Origin: Bacillota bacterium
GTDB taxonomy: Bacteria > Bacillota > Dethiobacteria > Dethiobacterales > Dethiobacteraceae
NCBI GenBank assembly: GCA_012841735.1
Contig: DUUE01000259.1
Coordinates: 1-5,646 of the forward strand
DNA: 5,646 bases
Direction of reading: 5' to 3'
Part shown: positions 1 through 5,398 of the stretch, piece after piece
How the letters are laid out: each line of letters starts with the position of its first letter
Numbering within the stretch: position 1 is the stretch's first letter
Program-made: the position numbers and the translations under genes
The notes under the pieces: generated by a model
Told to the model about the DNA's origin: nothing
Database searches by the model: none
The model's input: only the letters and a program-made list of their open reading frames with translations

Positions 1-236
1 AAAACTGCCCCGGACGGCTGCAGCAGGCGGAAAAAGCACTGCAAAATGCGGAAACAACAATCACGGAATATAAACAGCAGGTGGTACAGTTGCGCAGTGA
101 ACTTGCCGCCGCTTCACGGCGGGAAAAAGAATACCTGCAGCAGGTCAGCAAACTGCAGGCAGAATTAAACGCAAAAAAAGGACTGTGGGAGTCCCTGGCC
201 GGCTTGTTCCAGAAAAAGCCATCTGTAAAAAAATAG
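1..236 (+). CDS. C-terminal end of a coiled-coil protein (partial)
   Basis: An open frame enters from the left edge (first full codon at 3) and stops at TAG 234-236, giving 77 visible residues. The visible part is rich in Gln, Glu, Lys, Leu and Ala, with recurring heptad-like hydrophobic spacing (for example VVQLRSELAAA and YLQQVSKLQAELN). This strongly suggests a long alpha-helical coiled coil. It ends in a short non-helical basic tail (LWESLAGLFQKKPSVKK). No membrane segment or catalytic motif is visible. The codon choice and composition resemble the genes downstream, so it looks like a genuine native gene rather than a chance frame. I cannot assign a function: many unrelated proteins (SMC-like, septum, phage, secretion or stress proteins) end in such helices. 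It is on the same strand as the CAP-domain gene, 144 bases upstream. Confidence 0.75.
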   Translation, partial: NCPGRLQQAEKALQNAETTITEYKQQVVQLRSELAAASRREKEYLQQVSKLQAELNAKKGLWESLAGLFQKKPSVKK

Positions 237-237
237 T

Positions 238-260
238 TAAGCTTTTGTGATAAAAGCTTA
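238..260. repeat. Perfect 9-bp inverted repeat after the first gene
   Basis: TAAGCTTTT (238-246) and AAAAGCTTA (252-260) are exact reverse complements around a 5-base loop, starting two bases after the stop codon of the upstream gene. On the plus strand the arm is followed by an A-rich, not T-rich, stretch, so it is not a standard intrinsic terminator. It could be a weak terminator, an mRNA 3'-end stabiliser or a protein-binding operator. Only the symmetry itself is seen; the role is unknown. Confidence 0.5.
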
Positions 261-319
261 GAAAAAAATGTGAGTTTTTCCTGGCAAAGCTGACGGCGGG
301 GAATCCTTGCTTTTTCTGT

Positions 320-348
320 TTGACCTTTGGACAGGCAGCTGATAGGCT
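320..348 (+). promoter_or_regulatory. Possible sigma-A promoter for the CAP-domain gene
   Basis: TTGACC (320-325), a 17-base spacer and TAGGCT (343-348) fit a vegetative promoter layout. A TG dinucleotide at 340-341 stands one base before the -10, an extended -10 arrangement. The -35 is 5/6 to consensus but the -10 only 3/6, so this is a weak call. If it is used, transcription would start near 355 and the leader hairpin described at 322-375 would not exist in that transcript. Confidence 0.3.
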
Positions 349-375
349 GAAAATGCCGACAAAAAACCGGAGGTC
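322..375 (+). promoter_or_regulatory. Potential ribosome-site-masking hairpin before the CAP-domain gene
   Basis: GACCTTTGG (322-330) can pair over all nine positions (two G-U) with CCGGAGGTC (367-375). The latter contains the GGAGG Shine-Dalgarno (369-373) of the gene starting at 381, seven bases before its ATG. Smaller nested pairings lie inside (GGCA 334-337 with TGCC 354-357, and AGC 337-339 with GCT 346-348 as an alternative). If the transcript starts upstream of 322, translation would be restrained by this fold. The pairing is seen in the sequence; regulation is inferred. Confidence 0.35.
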
Positions 376-380
376 AGAAA

Positions 381-971
381 ATGAAAAAAACCTATTTTTC
401 CCTGACAGCAGTTTTGCTTGCCGTTTTTCTGTTTGCCGGACAGGCTCTGGCGGCTACCGCCATCCCCCGCTGGCCACAGCCGGAGTGGTTTGCCCAGTTT
501 GCTTCCCGCCCGCCCGTACAGGAGGAAAAACCGGAAGAAAAACCGGTGCCGGAAGAAAAACCGGAAAAAGCGGCAGGGGAGATAACCCTGACAGCAGCAG
601 AACAGTATGTTTTTACTGCCATTAATCAGGAACGGGTCAAACGCGGCCTTGCCCCGCTTGCCATGAACCCGGAGCTGACGCGGCTTGCCCGTCTGAAAAG
701 CAAAGATCTGGCGGAGAATAACTATTTTGCCCACCGCTCACCCACATATGGCAGTGCCTACGACATGATGCGCCGGGAAGGCATCCGCTACAGCTATGCC
801 GGAGAAAATCTGGCCAAAACGACTGCGGCGGCAAATGCTGTTTCTCTCTTCCTTAACAGCAGCACACACCGCAGCACCCTGTTAAATCCCAGGTTTAACC
901 AGACCGGAGTGGGTATTTACCAGCTCGGCCGCCAGGTTTATGTTACACAGATGTTTATCGGCAGTCGCTAA
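381..971 (+). CDS. Secreted CAP/SCP-domain protein (YkwD-like)
   Basis: This is a 196-residue exported protein. Residues 1-24 form a signal peptide: basic MKK, a hydrophobic core, then AQALA-like cleavage near ALA-ATA (about 24/25). A spacer follows with an acidic/proline linker (residues 48-63, EEKP-type repeats), then a CAP (cysteine-rich secretory/antigen 5/PR-1) domain from about 70 to the end. Within it the cavity residues typical of the family are visible: His118 (NYFAHRSP), Glu142 (AGENLA) and His163 (SSTHRSTLLNP), with the final GVGIY strand. The family has no agreed enzymatic role in bacteria. YkwD-type members are secreted or wall-associated and often linked to sporulation or surface processes. 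The start is ATG 381 with GGAGG seven bases upstream. A strong terminator follows directly, so the gene probably ends its transcription unit. No lipobox, LPXTG or SLH anchor is seen, so it is probably released or held by the linker. Confidence 0.9.
   Translation: MKKTYFSLTAVLLAVFLFAGQALAATAIPRWPQPEWFAQFASRPPVQEEKPEEKPVPEEKPEKAAGEITLTAAEQYVFTAINQERVKRGLAPLAMNPELTRLARLKSKDLAENNYFAHRSPTYGSAYDMMRREGIRYSYAGENLAKTTAAANAVSLFLNSSTHRSTLLNPRFNQTGVGIYQLGRQVYVTQMFIGSR
522..569 (+). repeat. In-frame linker repeat (EEKP units)
   Basis: The linker of the CAP-domain protein is encoded by near-repeats of CCGGAAGAAAAA. Exact copies lie at 531-542 and 549-560, with degenerate copies on either side, giving EEKP/PEEKP units. 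The copies differ by multiples of three bases, so the number of units could vary by slippage without breaking the frame. It probably acts as an extended, highly charged spacer between the membrane or wall and the CAP domain. Confidence 0.7.
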
Positions 972-980
972 GAAAGACTG

Positions 981-1018
981 ATGCGCACGGACAGATACCC
1001 GTGCGCATTTTCTTTTTT
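981..1018 (+). terminator. Strong intrinsic terminator after the CAP-domain gene
   Basis: ATGCGCACGG (981-990) and CCGTGCGCAT (999-1008) form a perfect 10-bp GC-rich stem with an 8-base loop, followed by TTT-C-TTTTTT (1009-1018). It begins nine bases after the stop codon of the CAP-domain gene. The ATG at 981 inside this stem is therefore not a credible gene start. Confidence 0.92.
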
Positions 1019-1053
1019 CACCCCTCTCTTTGACGGTTCATACACTATACCAG

Positions 1054-1060
1054 AAAGGGG
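1054..1060 (+). promoter_or_regulatory. Ribosome binding site fixing the glycosyltransferase start
   Basis: AAAGGGG at 1054-1060 lies seven bases before ATG 1068. The longer in-frame option (ATG 981) has no ribosome site and lies within a terminator stem, so this site decides the start. A TTGACG at 1030-1035 is nearby, but I see no -10 at a proper distance, so the promoter of this gene remains unassigned. Confidence 0.75.
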
Positions 1061-1067
1061 TGAGACT

Positions 1068-2054
1068 ATGAGAATACTGCATATAAACCGTTTTTTTTAT
1101 TCCGGACAAACAACACATGTCTTTACTCTTGTGCGTGAACAGCAGAAGCAAGGCTTGGATGCCCGTCTGATCATGGACGGCAATCCTTCTTACAACGCTT
1201 TGAAATTATACCAAAAAACAATAGATGAATTGGGAGCAAAAATTTATAAACCGGGGGATGTGCAGGCCATACAACAGCAGCTGGCACAGTGGCACCCCCG
1301 GCTTATCCATGCTCATTCCATCGTCACCCTGCCCCTGGCCGCCACCCTGGCCCGGCAAAAAAAGGTCCCACTTGTTATTACCTGCCATGGTTTGGGTATT
1401 AATACGGGAGACTACCGTCCTTTTTTGCAGGAAGCGGCGGCGATTATCTGCATCTCCCGGCGTGTGGCCAACAGTCTGCGGGAATTTGAGGATAAAATTC
1501 ATCTTATACCCAATGGTGTTGATCTTGCGGAATTTGCGCCGCAAGAAAAGACAGAACCTGTTAAAATTGCCCTCGTCAGCCGCATAGATCCCGGCAAACA
1601 GAAGGCATACAACCATTTCTGCAAAGCCGTTGATTTACTGGAAGGCGTGGAGTTTTATGTTGCCGCCAACCAGAAGCCGGCCAGCAAAACGGCACAATAT
1701 CTGGGCTGGATCAGTGATGTGGCATCCCTGCTGGCAGAAACAGATATTGTGGCGGGCACAGGACGCACCGTCATTGAAGGACTTGCCTGCGGCAATGCCG
1801 TTATCATCCTGGGAAAGACCTGCCAGGGAATCCTCACGCCGGAAAAAGTAGCCAGGCAAAAGGAGCTTGATCTTAGCGGCCTTTCCGGGAATGATCCGTG
1901 CTATAAAAATATTTTTTATGAACTGGCAAAATTAACACAGAACGAATTGTACCTGCGGCACCTGCAAAAATTCGGCCGCAAACTGGCGGAAGAACATTTT
2001 GATATTGCCGTCCTTGCCGGGAAAACTATGCAGGTTTATGAGAGCGTCCTCTGA
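1068..2054 (+). CDS. GT-B fold glycosyltransferase, GT4-like
   Basis: This 328-residue protein has the two-domain layout of GT4-type glycosyltransferases. These move a sugar from a nucleotide-sugar donor to a surface glycan, lipid or other acceptor in the cytoplasm. The N-terminal acceptor domain opens with MRILHINRFFYSGQTTHV (the Gly-loop region) and includes HAHS (81-84) and TCHGLG (105-110). The linker motif IPNGVDLAEF (147-156) precedes the donor domain, which has LVSRIDPGKQK (169-179) and GRTVIEGLACGNAVI (232-246). In that last block Glu237 matches the second Glu of the family's E-x7-E motif, while the first position (229) is Ala. This variant occurs in some GT4-like proteins and probably changes donor binding. 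There is no signal peptide or transmembrane helix. The length is slightly short for the family (about 350-400). No other sugar genes surround it, so donor and acceptor cannot be inferred. Confidence 0.88.
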   Translation: MRILHINRFFYSGQTTHVFTLVREQQKQGLDARLIMDGNPSYNALKLYQKTIDELGAKIYKPGDVQAIQQQLAQWHPRLIHAHSIVTLPLAATLARQKKVPLVITCHGLGINTGDYRPFLQEAAAIICISRRVANSLREFEDKIHLIPNGVDLAEFAPQEKTEPVKIALVSRIDPGKQKAYNHFCKAVDLLEGVEFYVAANQKPASKTAQYLGWISDVASLLAETDIVAGTGRTVIEGLACGNAVIILGKTCQGILTPEKVARQKELDLSGLSGNDPCYKNIFYELAKLTQNELYLRHLQKFGRKLAEEHFDIAVLAGKTMQVYESVL

Positions 2055-2072
2055 GCTGTGATGCCTCACGGC
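2055..2072 (+). other. Small hairpin immediately after the glycosyltransferase stop
   Basis: GCTGTGA (2055-2061) can pair with TCACGGC (2066-2072), seven pairs with one G-U, around loop TGCC. It starts directly after the stop codon but is followed by AAAAAG rather than a T-tract, so it is not a convincing terminator. It may stabilise the mRNA 3' end or cause pausing. No better terminator is visible before the next promoter, so some readthrough into the symporter leader is possible. Confidence 0.35.
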
Positions 2073-2082
2073 AAAAAGTAAT

Positions 2083-2110
2083 TGACGTGCATGGCAGCAC
2101 ATGGTAAAAT
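2083..2110 (+). promoter_or_regulatory. Sigma-A promoter of the symporter operon
   Basis: TTGACG (2083-2088; 5/6 to consensus) and TAAAAT (2105-2110; 5/6) are separated by 16 bases. A TG at 2102-2103 makes an extended -10 element (TGGTAAAAT). This is the best promoter in the window. It predicts a transcript start near 2117-2118, giving a leader of about 115 bases before the first gene at 2232. Confidence 0.8.
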
Positions 2111-2115
2111 AAAAG

Positions 2116-2177
2116 CCGTAGTATTGTAGGATCTTGTTTTACTTTGACAAAGGGTAGTACGGAAGCATGGCAGGGAG
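2116..2177 (+). promoter_or_regulatory. Structured 5' leader, candidate riboswitch or attenuator sensor domain
   Basis: Downstream of the promoter the leader can form a long helix: CCGTA (2116-2120) with TACGG (2158-2162), continued past a G-G mismatch by TATT (2122-2125) with GGTA (2153-2156). Inside it TTGT (2134-2137) can pair with ACAA (2147-2150). The next segment, AGGGAG (2172-2177), can pair with CTCCTT (2192-2197), which is the left arm of the following terminator-like hairpin. The two states are thus mutually exclusive, as in transcription or translation attenuators. I do not recognise a known riboswitch consensus here. If transcription starts at 2117-2118, the first one or two bases of the outer helix would be lost. 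Confidence 0.5.
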
Positions 2178-2189
2178 ATTTTGTTATAA

Positions 2190-2229
2190 ACCTCCTTCTG
2201 TGCCCGTGCGCAAAAAAGGAGGTCTTTTT
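2190..2229 (+). terminator. Attenuator hairpin masking the small gene's ribosome site
   Basis: ACCTCCTT (2190-2197) pairs perfectly with AAGGAGGT (2216-2223). An upper stem, TGTGC (2199-2203) with GCGCA (2208-2212, one G-U), closes a CCGT loop, and the stem is followed by C and five T (2225-2229). The right arm is the AAGGAGG Shine-Dalgarno of the gene at 2232. One hairpin can therefore act as an intrinsic terminator and as a translation block. Its position between promoter and first gene makes constitutive termination unlikely; conditional control is inferred. Confidence 0.7.
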
Positions 2230-2231
2230 AT

Positions 2232-2351
2232 ATGCTGGGAATGCAGGATGTAACCACCGCCCTCGCCTGGCTGCTGACAGTATGCTCCATGGTATTCGGG
2301 GTCATCTTCGGGCTCATTAACTGGAACCGTAAGGAGGATGAGCATTTTTGA
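2232..2351 (+). CDS. 39-residue single-helix membrane protein, symporter accessory type
   Basis: ATG 2232 follows AAGGAGG (2216-2222) by nine bases and opens a 39-codon frame ending in TGA 2349-2351. The protein has a short polar start (MLGMQDVTTA), one hydrophobic helix of about 20 residues (LAWLLTVCSMVFGVIFGLIN), then a charged tail (WNRKEDEHF). This is the form of the tiny accessory membrane proteins often found directly before sodium:solute symporter genes in Firmicutes; related pairings of a small membrane protein with an SSS carrier are known in other bacteria. The stop overlaps the symporter start (TTGA, 2348-2351), and the symporter Shine-Dalgarno lies within its last codons, so the two are probably translationally coupled and made together. 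It probably binds the carrier or aids its insertion; this is inferred from context. Confidence 0.82.
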   Translation: MLGMQDVTTALAWLLTVCSMVFGVIFGLINWNRKEDEHF

Positions 2352-3928
2352 ACCTTGCGGTCCTGACAGTTGTTGTCCTCTGTTATCTGGGCATTCTTAC
2401 AGTCCTGGCTTACATCGGCTACCGTCAGACAACCACAGCAGATGATTACCTGCTGGCCGGCCGCAGTGCCAACCCCTGGGTCATGGCCCTGTCGTATGGA
2501 GCCACCTTTATCAGCACCTCGGCCATTGTCGGCTTCGGCGGCGTGGCCGGCCTGTACGGCTTCAGCCTGCTCTGGCTGGCATTCCTGAATATTGTGCTCG
2601 GTGTCTGGATTGCCTTTGCTTTTCTGGGCACCAGAATCCGGCGGATGTCCCTGCGCCTTGACGTCAGCACTTTTCCCTCCCTGTTGGGAGCCCGTTATCA
2701 GTCACGGGCGGTTACGGTCTTTTCCGGCCTTGCCATTTTTCTTTTTATGCCCGCTTACACCAGTATTATCCTCATTGGCGGCGCCCGCTTTCTGCAGGAA
2801 GCATTTCTGCTGGATTTTAGTGTGGCGCTGATGATCCTCGCCGTTATTGTGGGATTATATGTATTCACGGGCGGCCTGAAAGCCGTAATGTATACAGATG
2901 CTTTCTGCGCCGCCGTCATGTTTTGCGGCATGCTGGCCTTGCTGGTGGGCACTTACCGTGCCGTGGGCGGCGTTGTGGCCGGGCACCGGGCACTTTCAGA
3001 CTTGCGCAGTTTAGTCCCGGACGCCCTGGCGGCGGCAGGCCACCAGGGCTGGACAGCCATGCCGGCACTTGGCTCACCCCTCTGGTGGACAATTGTCAGC
3101 ACCATTATTTTGGGTGTGGGAGTGGGGGTGCTGGCCCAGCCGCAGTTGGCCATGCGTTTTATGACGGTCAAAGACAATAAGTCTTTATACCGGGCAGTCC
3201 TGATCGGCAGTATCTTTATCTTTTTTCTGGTGGGAACGGTTTACATGGTGGGCCCGCTCAGTAATGTCTACTTTTACCGTACACAGGGCGTTATTGCCGC
3301 CGATGTGGCTCAGGGCAACGTGGACCTCATTATCCCGGCCTTTATCAGCTCTTTTATGCCCCGGTGGTTTTTATATCTTTTTGCCTTAACCATGCTGTCC
3401 GCAGCCATCTCCACCTTGAGCTCGCTGCTGCATGTCCAGGGCAGCGCCTTCGGCCGTGATGTGTGGGAGCAATTTTTCCCGTCATCCCGCAACCGGGAGC
3501 GGAACTCACTTTCAAACCAGCTGGGTGTTATTGTGGGCGTAATCCTGGCGGTAATACTTGCTTACGTGCTGCCTGCCAACATTATCGCCCGGGCAACAGC
3601 ATTCTGGTATGGAATCTGCGCCGCCGGTTTCCTCCCGGCTCTGGCCGGCACCCTTTTCTGGCGCCGCGGCACTAAACAGGGGGCCCTGGCCAGCATCATT
3701 ACCGGTTTTGTTGTCAGTATTTTTGGCTTTATTTTCCTGCATCTTTCTGAAGCGCAGCCCTTCGGCATCTGCCGCGCTTTATTCGGCCGTGATACACTGC
3801 TTGCCTTTCCCTGGACGCATGTGGACCCCCTGTTGTATGCCCTCCCGGCAGCCTTGGCCGTCTATGTAGTTGTCAGCCTGCTGACAAAACCGCCTGCGGC
3901 AAAACATCTGCAAAAATGCTTTGACTAA
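2348..3928 (+). CDS. Sodium:solute symporter (SSS family)
   Basis: This 526-residue integral membrane protein belongs to the SSS family, Na+-driven uptake of organic solutes such as proline, pantothenate, sugars or monocarboxylates, on the LeuT fold. About 13 hydrophobic segments are visible. Family landmarks are the first core helix with ALSYGATFISTSAIVGFGG (47-65), the GGLKAVMYTDAF segment (175-186), RFMTVKDNKSLYRA (270-283), and the Ser/Thr-rich TM8 region TMLSAAISTLSSLLHVQGSA (348-367) followed by FGRDVWEQF, where the Na2 site of this family lies. The start is TTG 2348, with AAGGAGG ten bases upstream (2331-2337) inside the preceding small gene. The rarer codon and 4-base overlap suggest translation depends on the upstream gene. 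The length is normal for the family. I cannot choose the substrate from sequence alone; the context gives no catabolic gene. The stop codon lies in the shared terminator hairpin. Confidence 0.92.
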   Translation: MNLAVLTVVVLCYLGILTVLAYIGYRQTTTADDYLLAGRSANPWVMALSYGATFISTSAIVGFGGVAGLYGFSLLWLAFLNIVLGVWIAFAFLGTRIRRMSLRLDVSTFPSLLGARYQSRAVTVFSGLAIFLFMPAYTSIILIGGARFLQEAFLLDFSVALMILAVIVGLYVFTGGLKAVMYTDAFCAAVMFCGMLALLVGTYRAVGGVVAGHRALSDLRSLVPDALAAAGHQGWTAMPALGSPLWWTIVSTIILGVGVGVLAQPQLAMRFMTVKDNKSLYRAVLIGSIFIFFLVGTVYMVGPLSNVYFYRTQGVIAADVAQGNVDLIIPAFISSFMPRWFLYLFALTMLSAAISTLSSLLHVQGSAFGRDVWEQFFPSSRNRERNSLSNQLGVIVGVILAVILAYVLPANIIARATAFWYGICAAGFLPALAGTLFWRRGTKQGALASIITGFVVSIFGFIFLHLSEAQPFGICRALFGRDTLLAFPWTHVDPLLYALPAALAVYVVVSLLTKPPAAKHLQKCFD

Positions 3929-3954
3929 AAAAGAACCCGCAGGGGTTCTTTTTT
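3927..3954. terminator. Bidirectional terminator between convergent genes
   Basis: AAAAAAGAACCC (3927-3938) and GGGTTCTTTTTT (3943-3954) form a perfect 12-bp stem with a 4-base GCAG loop. On the plus strand the arm ends in six T, on the minus strand also in six T, so it can stop transcription both ways. It includes the last two bases of the symporter stop codon and the final bases of the tupC stop codon. Confidence 0.9.
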
Positions 3955-4693
3955 AATAGATCATGCGTCCTTCCACAAAAGCTTTCGTTTCCGCTTTTTC
4001 CGGTGAGGAGAAAAATTTTTCCGTCGGGCCCGCTTCCACCAGCCGTCCCTGATAGAGAAAGACAAGTTCGTCAGCAAGCCGCCTCGCCTGAAAAAGATTA
4101 TGGGTGACCAGAATTACAGTAGTCCCCGCTTCTTTTTGCAGAGAAAGAATCATTTTTTCCAGCAGTTCCACATTTGCCGGGTCCAGGTTGGCGGTAGCCT
4201 CATCCAGGAGTAAAATTTCCGGCCGCAGCACACTGGCCCGGGCAAAAGCAACCCGCTGTGCTTCTCCGCCGGACAATGTTACCGCCCGTTGTTTCCCTTG
4301 TGCGGCAAGACCGATCATTTCCAGCGCCGCTTCCACCCGCCTGTTTATTTCCCGGAGGGGAAGGCTGCGGGCCTGCAGGCCGTAAGCAATATTGTCCCAG
4401 ACAGAACGGTTCAGCAGGACGGGTTTCTGAAAAACCATGGTCATTCTGCGCTGCAGTACCAGCCTGTCCGGCCTGTTCTCCGGCACCGGGCTGCCAAAAA
4501 AATGGATTTCGCCCTCTGTGGGCGCTTCCAGCAGGTTTATCAGCCGCAGGAGCGTGCTTTTACCCGCTCCGGAAGGTCCGATAATACCGGTAATTTTGCC
4601 TTGTGCCAGCTGCAGTGCGTCAAGCTGCAGGACTTTTTTTGTGCCGTAGCATTTGGCCAGGTTACGGATTTCAATTGCTGCCGTATTACTCAT
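3953..4693 (-). CDS. tupC: Tungstate ABC transporter ATP-binding protein
   Basis: This 246-residue cytoplasmic ATPase powers the adjacent permease. All ABC motifs are intact: Walker A GPSGAGKST (39-47), Q-loop VFQKP (Gln89), signature LSGGEAQR (140-147), Walker B ILLLDEATANLD with catalytic Glu165, and H-loop VTHN (His198). There is no C-terminal regulatory (TOBE/Mop) domain, unlike ModC-type molybdate ATPases; this short form fits TupC. The order permease then ATPase, following a TupA-like binding protein, supports tungstate (or mixed molybdate/tungstate) import. The start ATG lies eight bases inside the end of the permease gene, with GGAGG five bases upstream, so the two are probably translationally coupled. 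The stop codon lies in the shared bidirectional terminator. The substrate is inferred from the binding protein and permease. Confidence 0.9.
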   Translation of the reverse strand: MSNTAAIEIRNLAKCYGTKKVLQLDALQLAQGKITGIIGPSGAGKSTLLRLINLLEAPTEGEIHFFGSPVPENRPDRLVLQRRMTMVFQKPVLLNRSVWDNIAYGLQARSLPLREINRRVEAALEMIGLAAQGKQRAVTLSGGEAQRVAFARASVLRPEILLLDEATANLDPANVELLEKMILSLQKEAGTTVILVTHNLFQARRLADELVFLYQGRLVEAGPTEKFFSSPEKAETKAFVEGRMIY

Positions 4694-5375
4694 CGCTACC
4701 TCCCCACTGCAGACGGTAAAGCAAAATATTAATAATAAAAGAAAGTAAGAGCAATATTATACCCAGTGCCAAGCCAGTGGCAAACTTGCCCTGCCGCACT
4801 TCCAGGACAATGGCGGTGGTCATGACACGGGTGAAGCCTTCAATATTCCCGCCCACCATGGTTACCGCCCCCACTTCCGCCACCACACGGCCGAATCCGG
4901 TGATAAGAGCGGCCAGAATCCCGAAGCGTGCTTCCCTGATAATGGTGCGTAAAACCAATCCCCTGTCCGCTCCCAGGGAGATAAGAGTGGCAAGGATTTC
5001 CCTGCCCTTGCTCCGGACAGACACCGACGTCAGGCCGATGACAATGGGTGTGGCCAGCAGAAACTGGGCCATAATCATGGCCGGGGGTGTAAACAAAAGG
5101 CCAAGGGACCCCAGGGGGCCGTTCCGCCTGATAAGCATATATACCAGCAGCCCGCCCACCACAGGCGGCAGGCCCATGAGTGTGTAAATAATCCTGGTCA
5201 GCCAGCGGACCCGTTTTGCCGGCTGCATTCCCAGCCAGGTGCCGCAGGGAACGCCGAAAAGCGCAGCCAAAATGACTGCGCTGCCGGAGACAAATAATGT
5301 CAGCAGGATAATTTCAAGCAAATTGCGGTCAAGATGTAACAGCAGAGAAACAGCTTCACTGATTGCTTCCAGCAT
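4686..5375 (-). CDS. tupB: Tungstate ABC transporter permease
   Basis: This 229-residue inner-membrane permease of the ModB/CysT-type oxyanion family has about five or six hydrophobic segments. The coupling-loop EAA motif is at 148-170 (EAR at 148-150, central Gly160, then GRVVAEVGA), where it docks onto the ATPase. The following MVGGNIEGFTRVMTTAIVLEV (about 173-193) is typical of TupB-like proteins, as is MGLPPVVGG (67-75). It would form a homodimer with two TupC subunits and take substrate from the extracytoplasmic TupA. The ATG is preceded by a purine-rich AAAGGAAAGAG ribosome site. It lies 23 bases after the binding-protein gene and overlaps the ATPase gene by eight bases, so the three form one operon read right to left. 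Confidence 0.92.
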   Translation of the reverse strand: MLEAISEAVSLLLHLDRNLLEIILLTLFVSGSAVILAALFGVPCGTWLGMQPAKRVRWLTRIIYTLMGLPPVVGGLLVYMLIRRNGPLGSLGLLFTPPAMIMAQFLLATPIVIGLTSVSVRSKGREILATLISLGADRGLVLRTIIREARFGILAALITGFGRVVAEVGAVTMVGGNIEGFTRVMTTAIVLEVRQGKFATGLALGIILLLLSFIINILLYRLQWGGSDE

Positions 5376-5398
5376 CTCTTTCCTTTCCCGGCTGAAGA

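Noticed and set aside
284..315. Possible terminator GCAAAG...CTTGC followed by TTTTT upstream of the CAP-domain gene.
   Set aside because: Only five pairs with a bulge and a 16-base loop; too weak to call.
240..380. Leader of the CAP-domain gene considered as a c-di-AMP (ydaO-type) riboswitch, from GGCGGGGAATCC and GGACAGGCAGCTGATAG.
   Set aside because: The similarity to GGGGGAACC and GACAGCTAACCTCG is partial, the second block carries insertions, and no closing P1 helix is visible. A covariance-model search would settle it.
258..734. Long minus-strand open frame of 158 codons, opposite the CAP-domain gene.
   Set aside because: Low-complexity Phe/Arg/Gly-rich translation with no ribosome site; it mirrors the Lys/Glu/Pro codons of the real gene on the other strand.
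1030..1051. TTGACG and TATACC as a promoter for the glycosyltransferase gene.
   Set aside because: The spacing is only 10 bases, incompatible with a normal sigma-A promoter.
2150..2165. AAGGGTAGTACGG resembles the T-box antiterminator consensus (AGGGTGGTACCGCG).
   Set aside because: The key TGG that pairs with the tRNA end reads TAG, and only about 40 bases lie between the promoter and this element, too little for the Stem I/specifier region; the downstream gene is also not amino-acid related by evidence.
4289..4732. Plus-strand open frame of 147 codons across tupC.
   Set aside because: It lies antisense to an ABC ATPase with every motif intact; no ribosome site and no recognisable domain.
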